The notes: generated by a model not told the origin, from the letters alone. 55,837 nt of DNA from Candidatus Limivivens intestinipullorum (GCA_018711185.1 DVIQ01000002.1:1-55837), one strand, 5' to 3'; positions 1 to 8,916 are shown, counted from the stretch's first letter. Translations and numbers: made by a program.

Positions 1-78
1 GATGCCGCAAGCATACAGGAAGCAGCCAGCCTTCCTAAGAATAATCTTTAATTTTCAAAGGACATTCCTAACTGAGAG

Positions 79-160
79 CATTGTCGCATAAACGGTAGAA
101 AACTGCAAGGTACGCACTATCTACCGTTTACTAGATAACAATCAGAAACATACGACAATG
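79..160. repeat. Nested inverted repeats
   Basis: Two inverted repeats are nested. The outer arms are CATTGTCG (79-86) and CGACAATG (153-160). The inner arms are TAAACGGTAGA (89-99) and TCTACCGTTTA (120-130), an 11-bp perfect match around a 20-nt loop. The core ACGGTAGA recurs at 431-438. The pair could be an RNA hairpin, an IS end or a recombination site. No gene is visible in 1-232. Confidence 0.4.
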
Positions 161-232
161 GTAAGGATAGCTTTCTTGTTGGTTCAGTGCGCTTTTATAC
201 GCTTATAGTGGTTGGCTAAGTGTAAAACGATA

Positions 233-451
233 TCAACTAACTAGTTCTCTTGAATGCCGAATGTTCTTAGGCGGGAAAGAGGAGGGCTTGACTATATCAT
301 ACATGAATAAGTCACAAATCCATTCGGCATCCACTCGGTCAGACTTGCTTTCTTTTTGAGGTGGAGCATATTTGGGATAGGAAAGAATCACAGATATATT
401 TATAAGGAAAAAACAGTGGTCCATTACTTGACGGTAGATTCTATCCAGATT
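233..451 (-). pseudogene. IS110-family transposase fragment
   Basis: The minus-strand translation contains SDRVDAEWICDLFMYDIVKP followed by a PP-IRH-RELV stretch. This matches the part of IS110-family (DEDD/RuvC-type) transposases around the second catalytic acidic region (K-x-D-x-x-DA-x-W). Only about 70 codons are open. A stop precedes the fragment near 452, and a TGA follows ELVS at 233, where the family continues for another 200 or more residues. It is therefore a decayed relic with no complete N- or C-terminus. IS110 elements carry a bridge RNA in their ends, but neither end is recognisable here. Confidence 0.7.
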
Positions 452-916
452 TTAAATTAGTGATATTTTATAAGCTAATTTCAAAGTTCCTTTAAAACTT
501 TGTTTGTAGCGGTTCTATAATTTTAAATCGGTAATAAATCATGCTTTGTAGATATCAATTCTACAACTATCGGAACGGGAAATTTTGAAAATCAATAAAA
601 ACTTTCTATTTTTAGAATAATGTCTTTTTATCGTAATAAAATTATCAGGGACTGCCTTTCGGAAAAAATTGGAGCAGCTTAGGAAGAGATAAGTTTACGG
701 GTTGCGGTATGTGCCATTCATTGAGGACTTAACGAATGACAGCAACATATATTTATGCGAGATCGCCGCTATATAGTCTCGCCATTTATTTCTACGTGCT
801 CTGTAGTGTATCAGCTTTATTAAGATAATATCATGAGAAAGAATACAAAAAGCGAAGGCCCGAGAAAGTGATTCATAACCACAGAGGTGCCTTTTGCAGA
901 AAGGCGGATTATAATT
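452..916. other. AT-rich non-coding stretch
   Basis: No open frame of gene quality lies here. The first 230 bases are markedly AT-rich compared with the host genes to the right, which fits a decayed mobile region. A short inverted repeat (GCGAGA...TCTCGC, near 757-783) is the only structure seen. The last bases (AGAAAGGCGG, ending at 907) are the ribosome site of the next gene. Confidence 0.4.
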
Positions 917-1549
917 ATGATAGAGGAACTTATTTATGAAGAAGACAGAGAACTTCTTAAACGAATTACCAGGCTAACCGAGCAAGGTAAAATCAAGTGG
1001 AATTTAGTTGAGTACGGCCCGCTATGCTTTATGAATGAGGATATAGTGGACGAGACATCTGCTTACCTTTGCCAGATGTTTACTCTGACCACAAAATTCA
1101 ACGGTTTGCCTTATGAGTTGGAACTTTCAGAATATATTACCATACCGGATGGAAAAGGCAACATTGCCCTTACTTTGATACGAGATATCGAAGATGGATT
1201 TTTGAAAATTGACACAGCACTGTCCAGAGATTTTGAAATTTATGAGAATTGTACAGCCGAAAAGATTGCTTTCGCTTATGCAGAGGATCCTATTATGAAA
1301 ATCACAGCATTTCTTGTGCCGAACATTATCGATTCTGACATAGTTATGGAAGCGGTTGAGTGGGCAGCTTTTATTTATGAAAAAGGGATATCGGAAGAAT
1401 TATTGAATGATCCCCTTGTGCGGCTTGCGGAAAAGCTGTTCAATGAGTGGCGGCCGCTTGATTATCATAAAATTTTGTTTGACATTCCATATAGGAAAAG
1501 TCTGATGATGGCCGCTGGGATCTGTACCGGAGGCCGGTACTCGATGTAA
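917..1549 (+). CDS. Hypothetical protein, 210 aa
   Basis: I do not recognise this gene. The ATG at 917 is preceded by AGAAAGGCGG about 9 nt upstream and is preferred to an in-frame GTG at 887. The product (MIEELIYEEDRELLKRITRL...) is acidic, soluble and alpha/beta in character, with no signal peptide, membrane segment or obvious catalytic motif. It stands alone between the IS110 relic and a non-coding stretch inside the integrated element, so it is probably cargo. It could be an immunity-type or phage-derived protein, but nothing visible proves that. Confidence 0.6.
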   Translation: MIEELIYEEDRELLKRITRLTEQGKIKWNLVEYGPLCFMNEDIVDETSAYLCQMFTLTTKFNGLPYELELSEYITIPDGKGNIALTLIRDIEDGFLKIDTALSRDFEIYENCTAEKIAFAYAEDPIMKITAFLVPNIIDSDIVMEAVEWAAFIYEKGISEELLNDPLVRLAEKLFNEWRPLDYHKILFDIPYRKSLMMAAGICTGGRYSM

Positions 1550-2015
1550 ATGTAAATAAAGATGGCGAAATTTATCAAAATGATCTTTTCTGTCATATAT
1601 GATTAGGGTATATCGTTAGGAGGTACTACGCGAAGCATTAAAACGAGTGCAATTATTACAGGTTGTATATTTTGTCCTGCCTTTATTCCCGCAAGCAACG
1701 AGCCAAGCGGACATACTGCAAGTCTTTTTGGCGACTGCTGCGAAGGGCGCTATGTGCCAGCGGCACATGTTTATCGCCGACCGAAGCGGAGTGCAGACCA
1801 AATACCCGCAGTTCTGCTGCGTTGCAAGTTTGCTGTCTCGTAGCTCGCTGCGGGGTTTTTGACTTATCCCGTATTGTTGTATTCGATATTCTAACTTTGA
1901 GTAATATATTTCTTACAATCCGATTATGGTTATAGAAATTCTGCCGTTCGAAATCCGTGCTAATCTGTATAAAATTCCATACTATAAAAAAGAACCGGAA
2001 TCTCTTAAAGACGAT
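1550..2015. other. Non-coding stretch with hairpin
   Basis: Three overlapping frames are open across 1616-1935, on both strands, but they are Cys/Arg/Ser-rich, mutually inconsistent and lack ribosome sites, so I treat none as a gene. The segment contains a perfect hairpin: ATGTGCC (1752-1758), loop AGC, GGCACAT (1762-1768). The GC-rich block 1680-1860 contrasts with AT-rich flanks and may be a relic or an RNA. Confidence 0.35.
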
Positions 2016-2049
2016 GCCAGGGAACGAAAGTTCCCTGGCGTTTTTGTTT
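2016..2049 (+). terminator. Rho-independent terminator
   Basis: A 10-bp perfect stem, GCCAGGGAAC (2016-2025) and GTTCCCTGGC (2030-2039), closes a GAAA tetraloop and is followed by a T-rich tract (GTTTTTGTTT). It would stop transcription from the left before the sigma-like gene. Confidence 0.85.
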
Positions 2050-2134
2050 GTCGAATTTTGAAAAGTTTTGACAATTTGCGGAGCCGGGGACCACCAGGTA
2101 TCAGTAGAAGCTGATGAGAGGTCTGGAAGAGGTT

Positions 2135-2168
2135 GGAGAAAAATTTTTTGATAATTTTTCCCCTTTTT
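2135..2168 (+). terminator. Weak terminator or attenuator hairpin
   Basis: GGAGAAAAATT (2135-2145) pairs with AATTTTTCCCC (2153-2163) with one mismatch, followed by TTTTT. It lies in the leader of the sigma-like gene and could act as an attenuator of the kind common in Tn916-type elements. Confidence 0.4.
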
Positions 2169-2261
2169 CGATTTTTTATCGGTTTTCTTCCTGTCCTCGC
2201 TGTGAAAGGGAGGATCAGGTGCCTTTTATTACGGCTTTAGGCAGAAGGGAGGTGATTCCCT

Positions 2262-2672
2262 TTGAAACTGAACCGTGAGGAGAAAGAAATTGTACGGAGA
2301 AAATTTTGTACTTATTGCATTAAGATTTTGCAGGGCGAGGCGCTGAACTATCTTGATGAATTGAAGCAAAAGAGAAAGCGGGAGGTGAACTTTTCTGAAC
2401 TTTTGCTGAAAGATAAGGAAGATCTATACCATTATGATCATTATGATTTGGCAGAAAATTTTGCTGTGATGGGCCGGCAGGTTCCCGTTTATGATGAATG
2501 GATCAGTGAAGCTCTAAAGAAACTTCCGGCCAAAAAGCGAGAAATTATTCTCATGCTTTACTTTTTGGATATGACAGAACAAGAAATTGCGGACTGCATG
2601 AAATTGGTGCAGAGTACGGTACATTATCACAAAGATGATTCTTTGCGACGTTTGAAAAAAATGATGGAGTAA
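2262..2672 (+). CDS. Sigma-70-like regulator of a conjugative element
   Basis: A 136-aa protein like the small sigma-70-related regulators of Tn916-type conjugative elements. The C-terminal third (LPAKKREIILMLYFLDMTEQ onward, about residues 85-135) is a sigma region 4 helix-turn-helix that would contact promoter DNA or RNA polymerase. The start is TTG at 2262, chosen because GGGAGGTGA lies directly upstream. That ribosome site sits in a small GGGA...TCCC hairpin, which could limit translation. The following gene (8 nt downstream) is its usual partner. The pair indicates that the surrounding DNA was, or is, an ICE-like element. Confidence 0.75.
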   Translation: MKLNREEKEIVRRKFCTYCIKILQGEALNYLDELKQKRKREVNFSELLLKDKEDLYHYDHYDLAENFAVMGRQVPVYDEWISEALKKLPAKKREIILMLYFLDMTEQEIADCMKLVQSTVHYHKDDSLRRLKKMME

Positions 2673-2680
2673 ATATACAT

Positions 2681-2920
2681 ATGAAATCAAAGAAACACAG
2701 AGAACCTCCGGAATTTGAAACCATCCAGTCAGCTATCGCAGGAGACGCTGAGGCCATCAACCAAATACTTTCCTACTTTCAGCCATTTATTACAAGTAGA
2801 TGTAAAAGAGGCTGTAAGGATGAGTTTGGAAGAGTTCATTATGTACCCGACGAATATATGAAGCGGCGGATGGAGACAAAGTTAATCACTAAAATAATGG
2901 ATTTTGAAATTCGGCTTTAA
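2681..2920 (+). CDS. Conjugative-transposon HTH protein
   Basis: A 79-aa protein of the conjugative-transposon helix-turn-helix family that usually follows the small sigma-like gene in Tn916/Tn1549-type elements. The segment FETIQSAIAGDAEAINQILS resembles sigma region 2-type regulators in this family. It starts 8 nt after the previous stop, so the two are probably co-translated. A regulatory role in element mobility is inferred from family and context. No catalytic motif is present. Confidence 0.7.
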   Translation: MKSKKHREPPEFETIQSAIAGDAEAINQILSYFQPFITSRCKRGCKDEFGRVHYVPDEYMKRRMETKLITKIMDFEIRL

Positions 2921-3297
2921 TCAAAAGGTGGGAATTTTCGCTTTCTATTTGTAACTGTAAGCGAAGTACCTCTATCAGGTAGGATAAAAGTCAGTCCATG
3001 CTATGCTGTGAACCTTGATAACTTAATAGTCTTCACCTCTACGGTCCCGGAATGGGGAGCGGCTATCCGGCTGTGTGATAAACAGCACCAGGAGCACGAA
3101 TATGCGGGCGGCACCCGCATAACGCGATAATCTATCCGGGGATAATGAGACTTCCGTAATTCGCGGCCCGGCCATAAAGAAGGCGGGGAGATGAAATTTC
3201 TATGGACCTGTCAGCCGCAGGCGGAGTGTGAAGTTTTTAGGAATAAGCGAGGAGAATTATGGTAATAATTTATTGCAGAAGGAGGGATATTTTGGAA
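2921..3297 (+). ncRNA. Structured non-coding region before recombinases
   Basis: No credible gene lies here. The stretch is unlike its AT-rich surroundings and contains a perfect hairpin TATGCGGG (3101-3108), loop CGGCA, CCCGCATA (3114-3121), a small CTG...CAG hairpin near 3071-3085, a repeated CTATCCGG (3063-3070, 3132-3139), and GC-rich complementary blocks near 3160-3190. I infer a structured leader RNA or a recombination/transfer site belonging to the element. The type is a guess. Confidence 0.35.
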
Positions 3298-3537
3298 ATG
3301 GGCGAAATAAATATTGCAGACCGATCTGTATTAAAGGATATCCGGGATGTCGTTATTGATACATCCAAACCCTGTATAGATCGTGTAAAAACCTACATTG
3401 AACAAATCGGAAATCCGTATTGTTATCTTGACAATGGCGTAGTCGTTCAGATCGGCTATGCCGATACTCCTGTCAGTCTGCAGGACCGACTTGTATCATA
3501 TGCAAGCAGTATTGACAATGCAGTAGGAAATTTGTAA
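3298..3537 (+). CDS. DUF6870-like protein
   Basis: A 79-aa protein resembling the DUF6870-type proteins often encoded beside serine recombinases in Clostridia (VVIDTSKPCIDRVKTYIEQI, IGNPYCYL, then a DRL motif). Its function is unknown. The family usually begins MGEI, so ATG 3298 is chosen; it follows AAGGAGGG by 11 nt. An in-frame ATG at 3259 with its own GAGGAG is the alternative. The TAA stop (3535-3537) lies in the GTAAC end of a dispersed repeat copy, so the last residues may differ from relatives. Confidence 0.65.
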   Translation: MGEINIADRSVLKDIRDVVIDTSKPCIDRVKTYIEQIGNPYCYLDNGVVVQIGYADTPVSLQDRLVSYASSIDNAVGNL

Positions 3538-3598
3538 CAATTTACCCAGGCCTGCGCATATACTGCGCAGACCGAGAACTTGATTCAGGAGTGCAAAT
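3534..3598 (+). repeat. Dispersed palindromic repeat, copy 1 (partial)
   Basis: The copy starts GTAACAATTTACCCAGG and contains the hallmark hairpin CTGCGCA...TGCGCAG followed by the family tail TGATTCAGGAGTGCAAA. The right inverted repeat is missing. It lies between the DUF6870-like gene and the first recombinase. Confidence 0.75.
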
Positions 3599-3620
3599 TC
3601 AGGTAAATCTCGGAATCGTA

Positions 3621-3649
3621 TTGACAACGGCTGTATTTTCAAGCATAAT
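3621..3649 (+). promoter_or_regulatory. Promoter of the recombinase operon
   Basis: TTGACA (3621-3626), a 17-nt spacer and CATAAT (3644-3649) form a near-consensus sigma-A promoter about 95 nt before the first serine recombinase start. Confidence 0.7.
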
Positions 3650-3744
3650 AGAAGTGGTCAATGAAAGCGGCCTGGTCAGCCGTTAGGGGAAACAGCATCA
3701 GAGACAAATTTCCTGCTATGAATTAGAAGGAGGTTTGTTTTTTT

Positions 3745-5406
3745 ATGCCGATTTTTAAAGATTCCTATGTATCTTCGGATTCAGAACAGCAGTTTCTGGC
3801 AATCGCATATTATCGACTTTCAAAAGAAGCGGAAAAGAAGACCGCTGACAATGAAAGCGACAGCATCTCCAATCAGCGAAAACTGGTGCATGCTTTTTTA
3901 GAGCATAACCCAAATATCACGCTGGTTGGAGAAGAATATGACGACGGATATACCGGAACGAATTATGAACGCCCTGGATTTCGCGCAATTCTGGCCAGGG
4001 TTCACGCGGGAGAAGCCAACTGTGTGATTGTAAAAGATCTGTCAAGACTGGGCAGAGAATATATTGAAACTGGCAAGTATCTGGAAAAAATTTTTCCAGA
4101 GCTTGGAGTGCGTTTTATCGCCATAAACGATGATGTAGACAGTGAAAACAGCAGCAGCGGGGATGACCTCATTATTCCTATTAAAAATATTATGAATGAA
4201 TCCTACTGCCGGGAACTGTCTAAGAAGCTGCGCCGTCAGTTTCGGATTCAGCGAGGAAACGGTGAGTTTCTTGGCGCTTTTGCAAGCTATGGATATATAA
4301 AGTCTCCGGAGGACAAGCATAAACTTGTGGTTGATGAGTATGCGGCAGAAATTGTAAAAAGTATTTTTTCTCTAAAAGTAAAGGGGATGAATCAACAGGC
4401 TATAGCCAATTTCTTGAATGAAAACGGTATATTGGCTCCTTCAGAGTATAAAAAATCCCAGGGATTTCGCTATAAAACTGGTTTTCAATCAAATTCCGCG
4501 GGAAAGTGGAGCGCAGTAACGATTCGGGGAATACTGACAAACCCGATCTATATCGGCACACTGGTGCAGGGAAAACGAGGGACACCAAATTATAAAATAA
4601 AAAAGGTACGGATCCGCAGACCGGAGGATTGGGTTGTTGTGGAAAAAAATCATGATGCGATTATTGATCCTCTGATATTTTCAACTGTGCAGAAAATGTT
4701 GAGTCGTGATACGCGTACCAGTCCATCCGAAGAGACGGTTTTTCCTCTTGCAGGAGTTCTTTTCTGCGGCGACTGTAAAGGTTCCATGTGCCGCAGAAGC
4801 GTCACACGAAGCGGTAAGAAGTTTTATTACTATGTATGTGGAACGAATAAACACGGACGAGGCTGCAGCAGTCATAACTTTGAACAGAAAAAACTGGAAA
4901 CGATTGTACTGCATGCCATCAATAATCAGGTGCGCATTGTGGTGGAGATGGAGCAGGTGCTTCGGGAAATAAATCAAAAGGAGCTTTCCAGCGCAAGAAT
5001 CAAGCGCCTTGATTTGTTAATTGCGCAAAAAGAAAAAGATATTGATGGGTATCAGGAATTTCGCATGAAGCTGTATGAGGCTCTGAAGGATGAACTGATC
5101 GATCGGAGCGAATATGAGAGAATGCGGCAAAAATACGCGCAGATGATAGAAGAAGCAGAGACTGGCTTAAAGCGTCTGCTCACAGAGCGGCAGATGACTT
5201 TGTCCAACGAATATAAGGACGATGGATGGATTGCGCAATTTTTGAAGTTTAATGGGCTTCAAGAGCTAACTCGGGAGGCGGTTGTTTCGCTGATTGACCG
5301 GGTCGAAGTCTATCAGGATAAACAGCTTCGGATTGTGTTTAACTATCGGGATGAGATTGCGCGCTATCAGGAATTAATTGAGCAGACAAAAAAGGAGGTT
5401 GGCTAG
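3745..5406 (+). CDS. Large serine recombinase 1
   Basis: A 553-aa large serine recombinase that would cut and rejoin DNA at att sites to insert or excise the element. The resolvase domain covers about residues 17-170, with the catalytic serine in YYRLS (S26). The recombinase domain follows (about 185-335). A Zn ribbon comes next (CGDC near 347, then further cysteines near 365-375), and then a charged coiled coil (about 400-470). A strong AGGAGG precedes ATG 3745. It is first of three tandem recombinases with joined reading frames. The set probably acts together, with division of labour unknown. Confidence 0.93.
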   Translation: MPIFKDSYVSSDSEQQFLAIAYYRLSKEAEKKTADNESDSISNQRKLVHAFLEHNPNITLVGEEYDDGYTGTNYERPGFRAILARVHAGEANCVIVKDLSRLGREYIETGKYLEKIFPELGVRFIAINDDVDSENSSSGDDLIIPIKNIMNESYCRELSKKLRRQFRIQRGNGEFLGAFASYGYIKSPEDKHKLVVDEYAAEIVKSIFSLKVKGMNQQAIANFLNENGILAPSEYKKSQGFRYKTGFQSNSAGKWSAVTIRGILTNPIYIGTLVQGKRGTPNYKIKKVRIRRPEDWVVVEKNHDAIIDPLIFSTVQKMLSRDTRTSPSEETVFPLAGVLFCGDCKGSMCRRSVTRSGKKFYYYVCGTNKHGRGCSSHNFEQKKLETIVLHAINNQVRIVVEMEQVLREINQKELSSARIKRLDLLIAQKEKDIDGYQEFRMKLYEALKDELIDRSEYERMRQKYAQMIEEAETGLKRLLTERQMTLSNEYKDDGWIAQFLKFNGLQELTREAVVSLIDRVEVYQDKQLRIVFNYRDEIARYQELIEQTKKEVG

Positions 5407-5407
5407 A

Positions 5408-7114
5408 ATGGCTCGAAAAAGCAGGGTACATAGGGAGTGGGCGCAGAAAGCAGAATCCACTCCGCGTTACCTGGCCGGCTTATATAGCCGACTTTCTGAT
5501 GAGGACGGCGATGACACGGAGCAAAACTCTATTGGAAATCAACAGAAAATCGGCCTGGCTTTTTTGGAAGAGCATAAGGAAATTCAGTTGGTGGACACCT
5601 ATTCGGACAATGGCTATACCGGTATGAATTATAATCGGCCCGGTTATGGGAGAATGTTTGAGGATTTGCAGAAAGGACGTATTAACTGCGTCATTATAAA
5701 GGATATTTCTCGTCTAGGACGTCATTTTGTTCTTACAAGTGAGCTTGTGGAACGGATTTTTCCGGAAATGGGTATTCGGCTTATATCCATCAACGACGAA
5801 TATGACAGTCTTGACAAGAACGCGGAGGCAAAAACGCTGACCCTTCCGCTGAGAATGGTAATGAATGATTACTATGTAAAGGATATCTCCCGAAAGATAC
5901 GATCCAGTATTGCGGCAAAAATGCAGGAAGGTGAATTTTTGCCATCATCCGGAAGTATTCCCTATGGCTATTTGCGGGATCCGGAAAACAATACCTTTGC
6001 GGTTGATCCTGAAGCATCTGTCATTGTACAACGAATATTTAAAATGCGTGCATCCGGAATGAAATTCAACGCAATCGCAAAAAAACTGAATCAGGAAGAA
6101 ATTCCATGCCCTGGCCGCCTGCGCTACTTGCGAGGTATGACAATAAATAAGAATTATGAATCCGCCATCTGGATTCGAGGAACGATTCGTAAAATTACGA
6201 ATAATCCCACGTACATTGGAAATCGGATCCATGGAAAAGTGAAACGTGACAGGGTTGGAATGGAGAAAACCAGAAGAGCGCCGGAGGAATGGCAGGTCAT
6301 CGAAAAGGCGCATCCACCGATTGTGACACAAGAATTGTATGCGGAGGTCCAGAAGGTAAATCAGGAAGAACTGGAGCTTCTCGGCAGTTATGAAAAGAGA
6401 GCGGATGCGGGGGTAGATTATCGGAAACTATTCCATGGAAAAGTCATTTGCGGCGATTGCAAAAGCGACATGGTTGCGGCAAAGAACTGTGCTCGTCCGA
6501 ATGCGAAGACACCAAGCAGTATTTTTTATGACTGTAAAAAGTATCGGTATTCAAACCATACGAATTGCAGAAGTCATTATATCCGACAGGAGACACTGAT
6601 GAAAGCGGTAACAGACTTACTGAATCAACAGATCAAACTGTGCGTTGATGTGGAAAGGATGGTGCAGAAAATACAGATTATGCCAGAAACTGTGACCAGT
6701 CAGAAGGCAGCAAGCAATAGCTGTGCATCCATACGCGTGAAGCGATGCAATTTGGAAGCAAGAATAGAACGCTTGCTGGTGGACTTGACAGAGCGGCTTA
6801 TTACAAAAGACGAATACCTATACATGAAGGAACGCTATGAAAAGGAATTAGAGGAGCTGCTTGAAAAGGAGGCAGAAGCAGAGAAAAGTGCCAAGGAATT
6901 GAATGTAGTGGTAAATACTGTGGAAAAATGGATCGGCGTAATCAAGCAGTATCAGGAAATCCCAGTGATTGACCGAAAGCTGATCGACATTCTGATCGAT
7001 CATATTGAGGTTTTTGAGGATCGGCATATCAAAATCATATTGAATTATGCAGATCCATACCGCCCGATGCTGGATTATCTGGAGAAAAGAGGGGTGATGC
7101 TGTATGCAGGATAA
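5408..7114 (+). CDS. Large serine recombinase 2
   Basis: A 568-aa large serine recombinase. Catalytic serine is S30 in LYSRLS. The resolvase domain is followed by a recombinase domain, a CGDC-containing Zn ribbon and a C-terminal coiled coil. The start at 5408 is chosen because AAAGGAGG lies about 8 nt upstream, at the very end of recombinase 1, which leaves only a 1-nt gap between stop and start. This implies translational coupling. It is divergent from recombinases 1 and 3, so the three are not recent duplicates. Confidence 0.93.
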   Translation: MARKSRVHREWAQKAESTPRYLAGLYSRLSDEDGDDTEQNSIGNQQKIGLAFLEEHKEIQLVDTYSDNGYTGMNYNRPGYGRMFEDLQKGRINCVIIKDISRLGRHFVLTSELVERIFPEMGIRLISINDEYDSLDKNAEAKTLTLPLRMVMNDYYVKDISRKIRSSIAAKMQEGEFLPSSGSIPYGYLRDPENNTFAVDPEASVIVQRIFKMRASGMKFNAIAKKLNQEEIPCPGRLRYLRGMTINKNYESAIWIRGTIRKITNNPTYIGNRIHGKVKRDRVGMEKTRRAPEEWQVIEKAHPPIVTQELYAEVQKVNQEELELLGSYEKRADAGVDYRKLFHGKVICGDCKSDMVAAKNCARPNAKTPSSIFYDCKKYRYSNHTNCRSHYIRQETLMKAVTDLLNQQIKLCVDVERMVQKIQIMPETVTSQKAASNSCASIRVKRCNLEARIERLLVDLTERLITKDEYLYMKERYEKELEELLEKEAEAEKSAKELNVVVNTVEKWIGVIKQYQEIPVIDRKLIDILIDHIEVFEDRHIKIILNYADPYRPMLDYLEKRGVMLYAG

Positions 7115-8705
7115 AAAGCTTGTTTACGCATATTATCGGCTTTCTAAGGAAGACGGGGATGTGGAAGACGGCACTTTGGAAGAAAGCTGCAGTATTGCGT
7201 CTCAGAAGGCGTGCGTGAATCGTTATCTTCAGGAGAATTTTCCAGAACCTATAGAGCTTGCGGAAATTTCGGACGATGGGTTTTCCGGTACAAATATGAA
7301 CCGACCGGGCATAAGGCGACTGCTCAACCTGGTGAAAAGGAAAAAGGTTGACATAATCATTGTTCGAGACTTATCTCGCTTTGCCAGAAACTATTTGGAC
7401 GCAGGACATTACCTTGAATTTGTGTTTCCGGCATATGATGTCCGTTTTATATCGATCAACGACCGCTTTGACAGCGGATTGCTTGGCGAATCCACGGGTG
7501 GCTTGGACCTGGCTATCCGTAATCTGATTAATGAAATGTACAGTAAAGACATTTCTCGTAAAATTAAAAGCGTTGTGGATATGAAAAAACAAAACGGCGA
7601 ATATGTTTACGGAACCGCGCCATATGGCTATCGGAAAGGAGAACGGAAAAATACGATTGTTCCGGATGAAGAGGCTGCGCAGATTGTCCGTCAGATTTTC
7701 CTGTGGGCGGCCTCTGGCATTACGATTACGCAAATTGCGGGCTTGCTGAACGAACAGCATGTAACAACACCTTCCGAGTATCTGGCATCTATAAGAGGCA
7801 GATATTGGACACGAAAATTTTGGACATTTAATTCCGTTCGAAATATTTTGACGAAGCGTATTTATACCGGCGATACAGAGCCATTTAAATCCCATGTAAT
7901 TCGGGTTGGAAGCAATCAGGTAAAATATATTCCGGTGGAATCACGTCAAGTGATTCCTTGCACGCATGAGGCGATCATCTCCCGCGAAATATATTTCCAG
8001 GCGCAGAAAACGATAAAATCCAATAAAAAAGAGAAAGGCCTATCTTTGCAGAATCCTTTGACTTCCCTGCTTGTTTGCGGATGCTGCGGGAATCGTCTGC
8101 AAAAGGGAAAAGAAAAAAATAAGGATTGGCGTTGTACGTCAGCGAGGTATCAAAGCGAATTGGAATGCAGGCAAATTCGTGTAAATGATCAAAAAATACA
8201 AGAGATTGTGCTGAGAGCAATTGTGACTCAGTGTCGGCTTTTGGATGCGAAAATTCAAAGAATGTCCAATTCCAATGCTGCTGGGAAAGATCAAAGGAAG
8301 CTATTGGAAAATGAGAACCGCCAATGTCATAAGAAACTGGAAATCTTGCAAGAAGAAAAGATGCGTCTGTACGAGTCATATGTTATGGGCAGTGTAGAAA
8401 AAGAGGAATATCTGACAAAGAAAAAAAATGTTATCTCTGAAGAAGAAGAGCTGAAGCTTCGCATGAAGCTGACGGAAAGAAAACGGACAGAATTGGACGA
8501 ACAGGAGAGGGATTTTCAAAATCAGATCAACAGTATGAAACAGCTTCTGCCCTTCCCGGAACCGGAGGAGCTTACTCCAAAACTGGCCAGGGAATTGATT
8601 AAGCAGATTGTAGTAGCAGGCGATGGAAGTATACGAATCGAGTGGAATTTTCAGGATGACCTAGCCCGGATGATGGGATCCGGAGAATCAACGGACGAAA
8701 AGTGA
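7104..8705 (+). CDS. Large serine recombinase 3
   Basis: A 533-aa large serine recombinase with catalytic serine S14 in YYRLS, the recombinase domain, a compact Zn ribbon (CGCCG...C...C) and a coiled-coil C-terminus. The start overlaps the end of recombinase 2 by 11 nt. Its stop is only about 45 bp from the resumed spoIVB reading frame. That is the usual position of a large serine recombinase, next to its own attachment site, and supports integration into spoIVB. All three recombinases are full length with intact catalytic motifs, so the element may still excise. Confidence 0.93.
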   Translation: MQDKKLVYAYYRLSKEDGDVEDGTLEESCSIASQKACVNRYLQENFPEPIELAEISDDGFSGTNMNRPGIRRLLNLVKRKKVDIIIVRDLSRFARNYLDAGHYLEFVFPAYDVRFISINDRFDSGLLGESTGGLDLAIRNLINEMYSKDISRKIKSVVDMKKQNGEYVYGTAPYGYRKGERKNTIVPDEEAAQIVRQIFLWAASGITITQIAGLLNEQHVTTPSEYLASIRGRYWTRKFWTFNSVRNILTKRIYTGDTEPFKSHVIRVGSNQVKYIPVESRQVIPCTHEAIISREIYFQAQKTIKSNKKEKGLSLQNPLTSLLVCGCCGNRLQKGKEKNKDWRCTSARYQSELECRQIRVNDQKIQEIVLRAIVTQCRLLDAKIQRMSNSNAAGKDQRKLLENENRQCHKKLEILQEEKMRLYESYVMGSVEKEEYLTKKKNVISEEEELKLRMKLTERKRTELDEQERDFQNQINSMKQLLPFPEPEELTPKLARELIKQIVVAGDGSIRIEWNFQDDLARMMGSGESTDEK

Positions 8706-8758
8706 CAAATTTCTTTAAAAAAATTAAAAAAAGTTGTTGTCCTATATTGACAACAGCC
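8706..8758. other. Element/host junction (putative att site)
   Basis: Between the recombinase 3 stop and the point where the spoIVB frame resumes lies an AT-rich run and then a hairpin TGTTGTC (8735-8741), GACAACA (8749-8755). The spoIVB frame is open only from about 8750, after a TGA at 8748-8750. The crossover site is expected within about 8745-8765. Its exact core cannot be fixed without the other end. Confidence 0.55.
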
Positions 8759-8875
8759 ATGAGCGGAAGCCCGATTCTCCAGAACGGGAAGCTCATCGGA
8801 GCCGTTACCCATGTGTTTGTCAACGACAGCACCTGCGGGTATGGTATTTTTGTGGAGGACATGCTGGGACATTGA
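8753..8875 (+). pseudogene. spoIVB: 3' fragment of spoIVB (interrupted)
   Basis: The frame reads [20 protein letters not shown], then [18 protein letters not shown], and stops at 8873-8875. This is the C-terminal end of the SpoIVB serine peptidase (S55 family), the forespore signal that triggers sigma-K activation. The catalytic serine lies in the MSGSP motif, exactly where the fragment begins; the His and Asp of the triad would be in the missing 5' part, outside this window. Spo0A follows 1.3 kb downstream, matching the conserved spoIVB-spo0A order. Either the gene is dead or it is rejoined when the element excises. Confidence 0.85.
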
Positions 8876-8896
8876 CCGGCCTGCCGGATAAGGCCT

Positions 8897-8916
8897 GGAA
8901 AGCGGCGGCGCTTTCC
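8897..8916 (+). other. Hairpin after spoIVB
   Basis: GGAAAGCG (8897-8904) and CGCTTTCC (8909-8916) form a perfect 8-bp stem, 20 bp after the spoIVB stop, without a T-tract. It may protect the 3' end of the spoIVB message. Nothing else is visible in 8876-9087 apart from A-rich sequence. Confidence 0.35.

Noticed and set aside
1..50. Possible 3' end of a plus-strand gene (DAASIQEAASLPKNNL-stop)
   Set aside because: Only 16 codons are visible at the window edge, so no family can be recognised; it does not resemble SpoIVB.
1663..1935. 90-codon open frame, Cys/Arg-rich
   Set aside because: No ribosome site, overlaps two other open frames in different phases, and its composition is typical of translated non-coding DNA.
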